Assembly (NCBI GenBank): GCA_028278625.1
Contig: JANQDY010000271.1
Location: 1-43,781, forward strand
Length of the DNA: 43,781 nt
Source of the DNA: Thermodesulfobacteriota bacterium
Lineage (GTDB): Bacteria; Desulfobacterota; DSM-4660; Desulfatiglandales; Desulfatiglandaceae
Reading direction: 5' to 3'
This document shows positions 33,980-42,704 of the stretch, in pieces (the stretch's first letter is position 1; every line of letters begins with the position of its first letter). Below the pieces are notes generated by a model. That model saw only the letters and a program-made list of their open reading frames with translations. It was not told the DNA's origin and made no database searches. The position numbers were made by a program, and so were the translations under genes.

Positions 33980-34951
33980 TCATGCGCTGATTGCCTTGAG
34001 CCGGGGCGGCAGTTCCTTGAATCGGGAACGACTCACGGGCAATTCCAGATGGGTGCGCTGTAACACCACGTTGTGGTCCCGCCCCTTTTTGGCCAGCCGT
34101 TCTATGTGTCCCACATTGACAACGTGGGATCTGTGGATCTGCAGAAAATACTCTCGGGGCAATTGCGGCAGGATTTCTTTTAGGGACAGCCGGACCGTTT
34201 CGAATTTCAAACGGCGGCCCACGGCATAATTAATACGACAATAGTGATCCTCCACCGTGATGTGGGTAATCTTCTTCAAGTCGATCCTTCCACTGCCGTT
34301 TTCGCCCTTTAAGAACAGGCAACCGTTGGGCGGGTCTCCTGCCGTGCTCCCGGCGGAAATCTTCACGATGTTGGCCCTTAAACGGGCGGCGCGGGAATCT
34401 TTTTTTTGTTCGTTTCTCTGTTTGGAGGCCGTAATCCACAGTGTAACAAATACGACAAAGAACCAATAGGGGAGCAGAAAGGCCAGCAGGGTTGCCGCGC
34501 TCAGCCGTTTCTCTGGATGAGCGGTAAAATAGGATATAATGTCAGGTGCATAGAGAATTATCAGACTTTTGACCATTGTTCGCTGCAGAAAAAAACCGAC
34601 CAAAAGCCCTAAAGTCCATATGACCCACTGTTTAAACACGGTTCGCCTGTGGTAGCCTCCCCACGAGGGAAACAGTCGGTTAAAAAGTGCATCCGCTCCA
34701 AATATGCAGATGGCATAAACGACGGCTTTGTGCAGGGAGTAAACGGTGATAAATGCCATGTTGTCCAGGCAGAAAGTGTCTCCCAGATAAATGAGCCAAA
34801 AGGAAGGGCACTCAACCAGGAATGAACTGAAGATGAACGGGTAAAGCATCAATCGATTTGGGGTATGAACGTAAAAGGTCCCCAGGTCTTCCCCGAAGTA
34901 TTTCTTGATCTGTTGCCCCCACCCATAAGTGTGCGTACTTAGAAGGCCCAT
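33980..34951 (-). CDS. Membrane-bound LytTR-family transcriptional regulator
   Basis: DNA-binding regulator of 323 aa with an unusual membrane sensor part. Residues about 35-200 contain five or six hydrophobic helices (for example YPFIFSSFLV, IWTLGLLVGFFL, LLAFLLPYWFFVVFVTL). After a basic linker comes a LytTR domain (about 225-320: ITVEDHYCRINYAVGRRLKF, then YFLQIHRSHVVNVGHIERL). There is no receiver domain, so it probably senses a membrane signal directly. The ATG at 34951 has AAGGGG before it; a TTG 10 codons upstream is in frame. It is divergent from the small secreted-protein gene at 35,329, its most likely target, and convergent with the porin gene. Confidence 0.88.
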   Translation of the reverse strand: MGLLSTHTYGWGQQIKKYFGEDLGTFYVHTPNRLMLYPFIFSSFLVECPSFWLIYLGDTFCLDNMAFITVYSLHKAVVYAICIFGADALFNRLFPSWGGYHRRTVFKQWVIWTLGLLVGFFLQRTMVKSLIILYAPDIISYFTAHPEKRLSAATLLAFLLPYWFFVVFVTLWITASKQRNEQKKDSRAARLRANIVKISAGSTAGDPPNGCLFLKGENGSGRIDLKKITHITVEDHYCRINYAVGRRLKFETVRLSLKEILPQLPREYFLQIHRSHVVNVGHIERLAKKGRDHNVVLQRTHLELPVSRSRFKELPPRLKAISA

Positions 34952-35328
34952 GAAACCCCTTACATTTCTGAGATTCGGCAAGTTTTATGACACCGCCCGT
35001 CCTTCAACTTGATGGGCCGGGTCAATGAAAAAGCATCTTAGTCTATCTTCTGGCAAAACGAAACGGAAATCTCTTTTCCGCCATGAACCAGGATTTTACG
35101 GTTGTTTCATGTATTGACCATCGGTGTCAGGCAGTGCTGAGAAAACGCTTTTATTTTAAAGAGTTGTTCCAGTACGACCATCTGCGGTTGCGACAGTTTG
35201 CGACTTTCGGAGTCCATTCACGACAATTCCGTTGCGGAAGTGTCGCGCTTTTCTCAAAATGGCACCGCTTGGTAGCCAGGCTGATCCAAGTACCGGTTTA
35301 AGAACAGATGATTCGGAAGGAGGAGAAT
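34952..35328. other. Divergent intergenic control region with GTTGCG repeats
   Basis: This gap of about 375 bp between the LytTR regulator and the secreted-protein gene has no convincing gene. It contains GTT-centred elements: TACGGTTGTTT (35097-35107), adjacent GGTTGCGACA and GTTTGCGACT (35186-35205), and CCGTTGCGGA (35229-35238). LytTR proteins bind pairs of short GTT-containing repeats, so these are candidate operators, though their spacing does not match the classic 12-13 bp arrangement exactly. Two open frames on the plus strand lack family features. Confidence 0.4.
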
Positions 35329-35877
35329 ATGGAGAACAAGATGAAATCGATGGGGTTTGTTGGCATCAAATTGGCCCTTGTGCTTTTTGGGATCTTTGCC
35401 TGTCTCACACTATTGACCCAAACAGCATACGCCGGCAAAGTAGCCACCGCCGAAGCAACAGTCACCTTTACAGGTCCCAGTCCGACGCTGTTGCCCGCCG
35501 GTGATGATGAGGGCCATGTGGTTGGCTTGGGAAAGAGATCGGGAAAAGCGGTTTTTGGGGACGGACAAAATGCCGCTTACAGCAATGTCTTTTTCATGGA
35601 CTGGTACCGGGGAAAAAAGATGTCCATCTGGGGTTATACCAAAATCGCCTTTAAAGATGGATCGTGGTTCTTTTTTAAGTGGGATTCACAGTTTGCGGGA
35701 CTGGATAAGGCCGGAAAACCCATGTTCAAAGGCACAGGAGAGATTCTGAAAGGGGCCGGCAGGTATCTGGGAATCACCGGGTCCGTGACCTACAAAAACC
35801 GAAGGCTCCCCCCCAGTGAAGAATACCCAAAAGGGGCCACCGAAGCCAAGGCCGTATTCAAGTATACGCTCCCCTGA
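35329..35877 (+). CDS. Small secreted protein, possible lipocalin/AOC-like barrel
   Basis: Exported protein of 182 aa with a signal peptide (LALVLFGIFACLTLLTQTA, cleavage after AYA). The mature part is rich in predicted beta strands, with KMSIWGYTKIAFKDGSWFFF and a glycine-rich GTGEILKGAGRYLGITGSVT segment. The latter resembles the KGxGRFxGxxGS signature of allene-oxide-cyclase-like or related small beta-barrels; this is a pattern impression, not a confirmed match. The ATG at 35329 has GGAGGAG 3-9 nt upstream; the ATG at 35308 is in frame but lacks a site. It faces the LytTR regulator gene and is likely controlled by it. Confidence 0.75.
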   Translation: MENKMKSMGFVGIKLALVLFGIFACLTLLTQTAYAGKVATAEATVTFTGPSPTLLPAGDDEGHVVGLGKRSGKAVFGDGQNAAYSNVFFMDWYRGKKMSIWGYTKIAFKDGSWFFFKWDSQFAGLDKAGKPMFKGTGEILKGAGRYLGITGSVTYKNRRLPPSEEYPKGATEAKAVFKYTLP

Positions 35878-35893
35878 AAGCCATTGAAAGGAA

Positions 35894-35944
35894 GTTGTCA
35901 GTTATCAAAACAACCTCCGGTTCTGACGACTGATAACTGACAAC
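35894..35944. repeat. 14-bp perfect inverted repeat with GTTGTCAGTTATCA arms
   Basis: GTTGTCAGTTATCA (35894-35907) pairs perfectly with TGATAACTGACAAC (35931-35944) around 23 bp. No T tract follows, so it is not a classical terminator. It lies in the 284-bp gap between the secreted protein and the REC-PAS gene, and resembles the tandem CTGAYAACTGACAA-type repeats scattered in many bacterial genomes. Nothing else recognisable is in the gap. Confidence 0.7.
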
Positions 35945-36161
35945 TGAAAACCGCGTCTATGCCGCATTAGTGGCTTATCACTTGGAACCTCTCTCACATG
36001 CTTAAGTCCCACGCCTGAACCCTGAATTCTTGGGTTGCGGGCGCGGCCCTCGTTCGCTTTTTCTTGCACCTATCCTGCCCATCCATTAGACTGCCAAAAA
36101 CCATTCAGCACCTGAAAAGAGAGTACCTTCGACCATTCATCCATATCGTCAGGAGATCGTC

Positions 36162-37367
36162 ATGTCCAGGATTCTGATTGCAGATGACGAATGGCTCACC
36201 CGGCTTGAAATAGAAGAAATGCTCACCGATCTGGGTTACGAAGTGGTGGGACAGGCGGAAACCGGTGCGGAATCGATTGCCCTGGCCCGTGAACGGAATC
36301 CCGATCTTGTTATCATGGATGTGGCCATGCCGGGAGAGTTAAACGGCATAGAGGCTGCCGGACGCATTAAGAACGAGTCGGGAACTCCCATCATTTTTGT
36401 GAGCGGACACGGTGATCCGGAATACGTTGAAGCAGCCAAGGAAATCGCCCCTTTCGGTTATGTGATGAAGCCCTTTGATGAACAGGAGATCCGCGCTTCC
36501 GTGGAAATCGCTCTTACCAAAAGGGCCCTGGAACTGAAATTGAAAGAAGCCCACGAACGCCTTGAAGTTTTTAATTGCGGCCTTGTAAAGGAAATCGAAG
36601 CAAGAAAGAGAACTGAAAAATCGCTCAGGGAGAGCGAAAAACTGTACCGGGATATTTTCCTCAAGAACTCCGCCATGAAATGGTTGGTGGATCCTTCCAC
36701 AGCACGCATTATCGATGCCAATCCCGCCGCCTGCAGTTTCTACGGATACAGCCACGAGGAGATCACAACCCTGCGCCTCTGGGACATAAATATGTTGAGC
36801 GAAGCACAGGTGAGGAAGGATCTGGCCAGTGCATTGGCGGATGAGCAAACGGAATTCAAATTCAAGCACCTCACCGCATCCGGAGAAATTCGTTACGTTC
36901 AGGTATTCACCGGCAAACTGGAATCCGGCGGAAAGACGCTGTTCCATTCCATCATTATTGACATCACGGAGCGCCACTATCTTGAGGAGAAACGGAAAGA
37001 GGCAATCTCGCAACTTCAGGCAACCCTTGACGCCACCGCTGACGGCATCGTTGTTTTGAGTCTGGATTCAAGAATCAGTGTTTTCAATAGACGGTATCAA
37101 AAACTCTGGAACATGCCGGATGAGCTCCTTCAGCCCGGAGATGCGGAACCGGTGCTCCAATTCATGTTCCGGCAAATAATTGAGCCGGAAGTGTTCTCCC
37201 AAAGTGTCCGGTCGGTTTTTGGCAGTTCCCGTTCAAATAAGCTGGAAAAGATCTTTTTGAAGGACGGACGGGTTTTTGAAGCTTATTCCCGACCCCAGAA
37301 TATGAATGGGAAAATGGTGGGGAGAGTCTGGAGCTTTAGGGATATGACGGACAAGTTGAAAGTTTAG
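36162..37367 (+). CDS. Response regulator with REC-PAS-PAS and no output domain
   Basis: Cytoplasmic signalling protein of 401 aa. The receiver domain (1-120) has the acidic pair in IADDEW, the phospho-acceptor Asp near residue 53 (VIMDVAMPG) and the conserved Lys in YVMKPFD. A coiled coil links it to a PAS domain (about 160-275, ending DITERHYLEEKRKEA) and a second PAS domain (about 285-400, ending WSFRDMTDKLKV). No kinase, cyclase or DNA-binding domain follows, so the chain stops at the point where a kinase usually begins. It precedes a second receiver gene by 61 bp and the large receptor gene. It may be a phosphate acceptor or scaffold in the pathway encoded downstream; that is inference. 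Confidence 0.9.
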   Translation: MSRILIADDEWLTRLEIEEMLTDLGYEVVGQAETGAESIALARERNPDLVIMDVAMPGELNGIEAAGRIKNESGTPIIFVSGHGDPEYVEAAKEIAPFGYVMKPFDEQEIRASVEIALTKRALELKLKEAHERLEVFNCGLVKEIEARKRTEKSLRESEKLYRDIFLKNSAMKWLVDPSTARIIDANPAACSFYGYSHEEITTLRLWDINMLSEAQVRKDLASALADEQTEFKFKHLTASGEIRYVQVFTGKLESGGKTLFHSIIIDITERHYLEEKRKEAISQLQATLDATADGIVVLSLDSRISVFNRRYQKLWNMPDELLQPGDAEPVLQFMFRQIIEPEVFSQSVRSVFGSSRSNKLEKIFLKDGRVFEAYSRPQNMNGKMVGRVWSFRDMTDKLKV

Positions 37368-37428
37368 GCAAAACGAAGCGATTCCCCGGAGGAAGACCTT
37401 CAAGGAGAATGGAAAGGACGGGAGACCT

Positions 37429-38592
37429 ATGATGAAAGAACTGTCTGATTGCACCGTGCTGGTTGTGGATGATACGGAAGCCAATGTGGATATCCTGGTG
37501 GATGCATTGGGAGAACTCTATGATGTGTCGGTGGCCATGGACGGCGTTGCGGCCTTGGAAGCGATCGCGGAAGAGACCCCGGACCTGATCTTACTGGACA
37601 TCATGATGCCGGAAATGGACGGGTACGAGGTGTGCCGAAGATTAAAGGGCGATGAGCGTTATGCCAGCATCCCCGTTATTTTCCTGACGGCGCTCACTGA
37701 AATTGAGAACAAGACCAAAGGGTTTCAGATGGGAGCCGTCGATTACATCACCAAACCCTTTGAAATTGCGGAAGTCAATGCCAGGGTAAAAACCCACCTG
37801 AAACTTCGCCTTGCGGAGCTGGAACTCCGCGATCTGGTGGTTAAAACCCTTGGGGGCGCCATTGACGTTCTCACGGAGATCCTCTCCGTCGCCAATCCCA
37901 CGGCCTTCAGCCGTACATCCAGGCTGAAAGGCCATGTCACCAAAATGATGGCGGCCGCCAATCTAACAGCCTTTTGGCAGATTCGAATGGCCGCCATGCT
38001 GAGCCAGATCGGTTGCGTCATCGTATCGCCGGAAACCATCGAAAAGATTTTCCGCGGACAGAATGTTACGGTGGATGAGACGAAAACCTATCATCGGCAC
38101 CCCCAGATAGGATACGACCTGATTCGAAAAATCCCAAGGCTTTCCGAGGTGGCTGAGATCATCGCACGCCAGCAGGAACTCCAAAAAGAGACCGGGTTTC
38201 AGGGGGACGATCAGGCCCAACGCATGATACAGATCGGGAGTCGGATTCTGAAACTGGCGCTGGACTATGAGAAGCTCACTTACAGCGGAAAGACACCGGC
38301 TGAAGCCCTCGCCGCCCTTAAAACCAATGAAAGGGAATTCGGTGCCAAACTCCTGGAACTGTTTTCCCGGATGATTGGGAGCGAGCCTGAACCTGCACAT
38401 AAGGAGGTTCGGGAGCTTTATCCGCAAGATATTGCCGTCGGGATGGTCATTTCAAGGGATGTCTTTACGAGCAGTGACGTCGTGCTCATAAAGGCGGGTA
38501 CCAAAGTCAATTCGTTTCTCTTTGAAATCCTCAGTAACTCTTCCAAATCAGAGTTCAGGGATGAAACCATACAGGTCTTTGTCGGTTCCTGA
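37429..38592 (+). CDS. Response regulator with degenerate HD-GYP-like domain
   Basis: Cytoplasmic protein of 387 aa: receiver domain (about 8-125) with phospho-acceptor Asp 57 (LLDIMMPEMDG) and Lys in YITKPFE, then an HD-domain region (about 150-320). In active HD-GYP phosphodiesterases the segment reads AALLHDIGKI; here it is AAMLSQIGCVIV, so both metal-binding His and Asp (about 191-192) are lost. The later HHE..DGxGYP block is replaced by ARQQELQKETGF, while HPQIGYDLI is kept. The domain probably binds a ligand or partner without cleaving c-di-GMP. It sits between REC-PAS-PAS (61 bp) and the large receptor (77 bp). Confidence 0.87.
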   Translation: MMKELSDCTVLVVDDTEANVDILVDALGELYDVSVAMDGVAALEAIAEETPDLILLDIMMPEMDGYEVCRRLKGDERYASIPVIFLTALTEIENKTKGFQMGAVDYITKPFEIAEVNARVKTHLKLRLAELELRDLVVKTLGGAIDVLTEILSVANPTAFSRTSRLKGHVTKMMAAANLTAFWQIRMAAMLSQIGCVIVSPETIEKIFRGQNVTVDETKTYHRHPQIGYDLIRKIPRLSEVAEIIARQQELQKETGFQGDDQAQRMIQIGSRILKLALDYEKLTYSGKTPAEALAALKTNEREFGAKLLELFSRMIGSEPEPAHKEVRELYPQDIAVGMVISRDVFTSSDVVLIKAGTKVNSFLFEILSNSSKSEFRDETIQVFVGS

Positions 38593-38669
38593 CGGGCACG
38601 TTTGTCACCACACGGATTGACCGGCTGAGAACCCTCTCAAGACAGCAGGATTTGAAGAAGGGGATGCGA

Positions 38670-41600
38670 ATGGGGCGTATTGAAAATGGCGTTGTGGGTA
38701 TGCTGGGGACGTTGCTGTTGGGTGTGATTCTGGTACTTGCATTTTCAGCAGGTTCCGCCATGGGGGCAGCACCGGACGGCACGGAACCGGTCAAAGAGAT
38801 CACTGTGGCGGTGGGAGAGAGCGACGGGCCCTTCTACTTCCGGAACGAAGAAGGCCGGGCCGATGGCTGGCTGGTGGACCTCTGGCGGTTGTGGGGTGAA
38901 AAAACCGGTATCGGGGTAGAATTCCTGACGGTGCCTTTCGGTGAAACGCTTCAATTGACCGCCGAAGGGAAAGCGGACGTCATGGGCGGCTGTTATTTCA
39001 CAAGGGAAAGAGCCACCTATTTGGATTATGTGGCCCCCCTCGCAAGGACCACCACCAATTTTTTCTTCAGCAAAAGCATCTATGCGGTAGAAAGCCTTCA
39101 GGATCTTCTGGGATTTCGCATAGGTGTCATCAAGGGTGATTTTGCCGTGACCTATCTCCAGAAGCATTTGCCGGGAGCCGGTCTGGTGCCATATGAAACC
39201 ACCGATGAGCTTTTTCGTGCTCTCAAAAAAGACGAGATCCGTGTTTTTGTACTGGACGCCTCTGTTAGCCTCTATTTTTTTAAGAAATGGAAAATGCTCG
39301 GGGATTATAATTATTATCCAGGCAAACCACTGGCCTCAGGCGAATTGGAGGCAGTGGTCAGAAAGGGAAACCGTTCCCTTGCACAGCAAATCAAGGAAGG
39401 TCTGGCCGCCATTACGCCCGAGGAAAAGGCTGCCATTGAGCGGAAATGGATCGGCACTGCCCAGACCCGAACGGAAGGGGTGTTGAGCATTGCCTGCGAT
39501 CGATACTATCCGCCCTTTACCATGCTGACCCCTTCGGGTCGTGCCGCCGGAATTCTGGTGGATTTATGGCGCCTTTGGTCCACAAAGGTCCATCGTAAAA
39601 TCGAATTCGTGTTTGAGGACTGGGAAAAATCGGTTCAATTGGTGGAAGAAGGAAAAGTGGATGTCCATTCCGGGCTTTATAAAACGCAGGCTCGTGATGA
39701 AGTTCTGTCTTTCTCCGTTCCTCTCTTTGCGGTCCAGGACCGGTTGGCGTTCAAGGTAGATCAGGAACCGCTACCCCTGAAGCAGTTGTCCGGGAAGAAA
39801 GTGGGCGTTATCGCCGGATCGGCGGAAGGAACGGAGCTGAAACAGAGTTTTCCAAGGATTATTGTTTCCTCTTACGTGAGTTATATGGCTCTTTTTCGGG
39901 CGCTTCGCAAAGGAGAAATTCTGGCGATTTATGATGTGGGGGTAGCACTGCAGCGGGCCATTGAGGATTTCGGGCTTTTAGGGGAGATACATGTTTCCCA
40001 AGAACCCATGCCCATCAGAAACCTTTTTGCCGGTGTTCTAAAGAAGAACACGCTTCGCCTAAAAGCCATAAACCGGGGGCTCAGCCGGATTACGGAAGAG
40101 GAAATCAAGGATATTGAAGCCCGCTGGGTGCCGAATGTGGAGCTCCAGCTCCATTCGGGAAAGGCCCGGCCCATGGTGCTGACGGCGGAGGAAAAGAAAT
40201 GGCTCAAAACCCATCCCCGCATTCGATTGGGTGTGGATCCTAATCTCATGCCCTTTGAGGCCTTTGGCCCGGGTGACGTTTTTGAAGGCATTGCATCCAG
40301 CTATGTGGAGATTTTGAAAAAAAAGCTCGGGGTGGAGATGATCCCGGAGAAAGGACACGATTTTCAGGCCACTCTGGATGCCGCAAGAAACGGTCAACTG
40401 GACGTGCTGCCCTGTATCGCCCGGACGCCCAAGCGGATTGAATACCTCAATTTCACACGGCCTTACCTGAATTTTCCCGTTGTGGCGGTGACCCGCAAAG
40501 ACGCACCTTTTGTTTCAGCGCTTCATGAATTGGGCGGCAAACAGGTGGCGGTGGTCAAAGGCTACCATGAACAGGAAATCCTGGTAACCGATTTTCCGGA
40601 GATTCGCATTTTGGAGGTGAATAATATCGAAGAGGGCCTTATGGCGGTGGATAAAGAAGCGGCGGTCGCCTATGTGGACAACTCGGCGGCCGCCATCTAC
40701 GCCATTCGAAAACTGGGTCTTAAAAACCTCAAAATAGCGCTAACCACCACGTACAAGGCGCCGCTTCGGTTTGGGGTGCGCAAGGACTGGCCCCAGTTGG
40801 TTCCAATCCTGGAAAAAGCCCTTTTGTCCATTCCGGAGGCGGAGAAGGAGAAGATCGCCAATCGCTGGATCAATGTCCGGTTTGCGGACCGGACCGACTG
40901 GGATTATTTGCTGAAAGTGGGCATATCCGGGGCCGCCTTTATCGCCTTGATTCTGGGGCTGATTCTATTCTGGAACCGCCGTCTTGCAAGGGAGGTGGGG
41001 GAGCGGAAGCGGGCGGAGGAGCGTTTTCAGACCCTTGCCGCCAGCATGCCCGGGGGCATTTTCCAGGTTCTGGTCAAGACCCCGGATCGGACCGAGACCG
41101 AGATTCTGTATTTAAGCCAGGGTGCCGGGGCCTTTTTTGATTTGCCACCCGACAGGGTGGTGAGGGAAAACAAGGGTGTCAACTGGCACCCCGAGGACCG
41201 GGATCGGATAAGGGATGAGTTTCGATCCGCTTTCTTAGCTCAAAAAGACGCGAACCTGGTGGGTCGAATCATCGTCGGAGGGAAAACAAAGTGGGTCCGC
41301 ATGAACGCTTCTCCCAGCCATTCATCGGAAGGGGCAATCATTTATAACGGATTCATCCTGGATATCACTCAGCGGAAACTGGCGGAACAGGAGTATCTCA
41401 AGAGTGAGCGCAAGATCACGGCCATGAGTTATGCCATGGATGACGCCCTGATCATGATCAACGCCAAAGGGGAGATCATGTTCTGGAATCAGTCGGCGGA
41501 AACACTTTTTGGATATCCCTCGGAAGAGGCCATGGGCGTTTCTTTTCATGAAATGGTGATGCCTGAGAAAGACATCCCCAAAGTCATTGACGGTCTGAAA

Positions 41601-42674
41601 CATTTTTCCAAAACCGGTAAAGGACCCGTGATCGGGAACAGACGCGAGGTGACCGCAATAAACCGGGCCGGCCATGAGTTTCCGGCGGAAGTCTCCGTCT
41701 CCTCGTTTCAGGTGGATGAGGAGTGGTTTGCCGTGGGCACCGTTCGGGACATAACGGAACGTAAGCAGTCTGAAGATCGACTCAATTTGACCCAGAATAC
41801 CGTCGATAAGGCGGCGTTGAGTATTTTCTGGGTGGACCCCGAAAGCGGCCGTTTCGTCTATGCCAACGAGGCGGCATGTGAATCACTGGGATATACCCGG
41901 GAAGAGCTTCTGGAGATGATTGTCCCTGAAATCGATGTGGGGTTTTACGAAGAAGGGTCGCCCAGCCTGCTGCAGGTGCTAAAAGACAAACCGCAGGTTG
42001 AAACCGAAGGGCTTTACCGCACCAAAGACGGCCGATTGCTCAATGTGCTCCTCTCTATAACGACGAACCAACTGGAGGACCGGCGAATTATCGCAGTCGC
42101 TGCCAAAGACATCACGGAACAGAAACAAGCCGAAGAGGCCCTTTTGAAAAGTGAGGAGAGAAGCCGCCTCATTTTGAATTCCGCCGGTGACGGTATTTTC
42201 GGAGTAAATGAGACCGGAGTGGTGACTTTCATGAACCCCAATGCTTTGAAGATGCTGGGCTTCAAAGAAGATGAGATGGTGGGAAAGTCCATACATCCCT
42301 TGGTTCACCATCATCGTGCAGACGGCACCCCCTATCCCATGGGAGAATGTCCCGTATACCTGTCTGCCACCAAGGGCATGACCCACCATGAGGCGGACGA
42401 AGTATTGTGGCGCAAAGACGGCAGTTCCTTTCCGGTGGAATACACCTCCAAGCCGATCATACGGGACCAGAAGATTGCGGGAGCGGTGGTGACCTTCAGG
42501 GATATCACCGATCGGTTGAAGGCGGAAGGGGAATTGAGGCAGAGACTTGAAGAGCTGGAGCAATTCAACCGGCTGGTAACCGGACGGGAAGAGAAGATGA
42601 TCGCCCTTAAGGAGGAGATCAACGAGCTTTCGGAGCAGCTGGGCAGAGAGAAGAAATACAAGATTGTCCAATGA
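38670..42674 (+). CDS. Multi-sensor receptor: three SBP_bac_3 domains, TM, four PAS, no kinase
   Basis: Membrane receptor of 1,334 aa. After a signal anchor (about 6-30) come three periplasmic type-3 solute-binding domains at about 40-265 (ITVAVGESDGPFYF), 268-490 (VLSIACDRYYPPFTML) and 508-735 (RIRLGVDPNLMPFEAF). A single helix follows (about 745-767, AAFIALILGLILFW), then four PAS domains near 785-905, 910-1030, 1035-1155 and 1160-1285, each closing with a DITERK-like end. A final coiled coil contains FNRLVTGREEKMIALKEEIN. No histidine kinase, GGDEF or EAL domain is present. The ATG at 38670 has AAGGGG 6 nt upstream. The next gene, a GAF-containing membrane protein, begins 30 bp later and is the likely signalling partner. 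BvgS-like receptors usually have two such binding domains. Confidence 0.9.
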   Translation: MGRIENGVVGMLGTLLLGVILVLAFSAGSAMGAAPDGTEPVKEITVAVGESDGPFYFRNEEGRADGWLVDLWRLWGEKTGIGVEFLTVPFGETLQLTAEGKADVMGGCYFTRERATYLDYVAPLARTTTNFFFSKSIYAVESLQDLLGFRIGVIKGDFAVTYLQKHLPGAGLVPYETTDELFRALKKDEIRVFVLDASVSLYFFKKWKMLGDYNYYPGKPLASGELEAVVRKGNRSLAQQIKEGLAAITPEEKAAIERKWIGTAQTRTEGVLSIACDRYYPPFTMLTPSGRAAGILVDLWRLWSTKVHRKIEFVFEDWEKSVQLVEEGKVDVHSGLYKTQARDEVLSFSVPLFAVQDRLAFKVDQEPLPLKQLSGKKVGVIAGSAEGTELKQSFPRIIVSSYVSYMALFRALRKGEILAIYDVGVALQRAIEDFGLLGEIHVSQEPMPIRNLFAGVLKKNTLRLKAINRGLSRITEEEIKDIEARWVPNVELQLHSGKARPMVLTAEEKKWLKTHPRIRLGVDPNLMPFEAFGPGDVFEGIASSYVEILKKKLGVEMIPEKGHDFQATLDAARNGQLDVLPCIARTPKRIEYLNFTRPYLNFPVVAVTRKDAPFVSALHELGGKQVAVVKGYHEQEILVTDFPEIRILEVNNIEEGLMAVDKEAAVAYVDNSAAAIYAIRKLGLKNLKIALTTTYKAPLRFGVRKDWPQLVPILEKALLSIPEAEKEKIANRWINVRFADRTDWDYLLKVGISGAAFIALILGLILFWNRRLAREVGERKRAEERFQTLAASMPGGIFQVLVKTPDRTETEILYLSQGAGAFFDLPPDRVVRENKGVNWHPEDRDRIRDEFRSAFLAQKDANLVGRIIVGGKTKWVRMNASPSHSSEGAIIYNGFILDITQRKLAEQEYLKSERKITAMSYAMDDALIMINAKGEIMFWNQSAETLFGYPSEEAMGVSFHEMVMPEKDIPKVIDGLKHFSKTGKGPVIGNRREVTAINRAGHEFPAEVSVSSFQVDEEWFAVGTVRDITERKQSEDRLNLTQNTVDKAALSIFWVDPESGRFVYANEAACESLGYTREELLEMIVPEIDVGFYEEGSPSLLQVLKDKPQVETEGLYRTKDGRLLNVLLSITTNQLEDRRIIAVAAKDITEQKQAEEALLKSEERSRLILNSAGDGIFGVNETGVVTFMNPNALKMLGFKEDEMVGKSIHPLVHHHRADGTPYPMGECPVYLSATKGMTHHEADEVLWRKDGSSFPVEYTSKPIIRDQKIAGAVVTFRDITDRLKAEGELRQRLEELEQFNRLVTGREEKMIALKEEINELSEQLGREKKYKIVQ

Positions 42675-42704
42675 ACGCAACTCCCATGGGATGAGGGCAA
42701 TAAT

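Noticed and set aside
35989..36012. Possible sigma-54 promoter before the REC-PAS gene
   Set aside because: The GG and GC elements are not spaced by the required distance.
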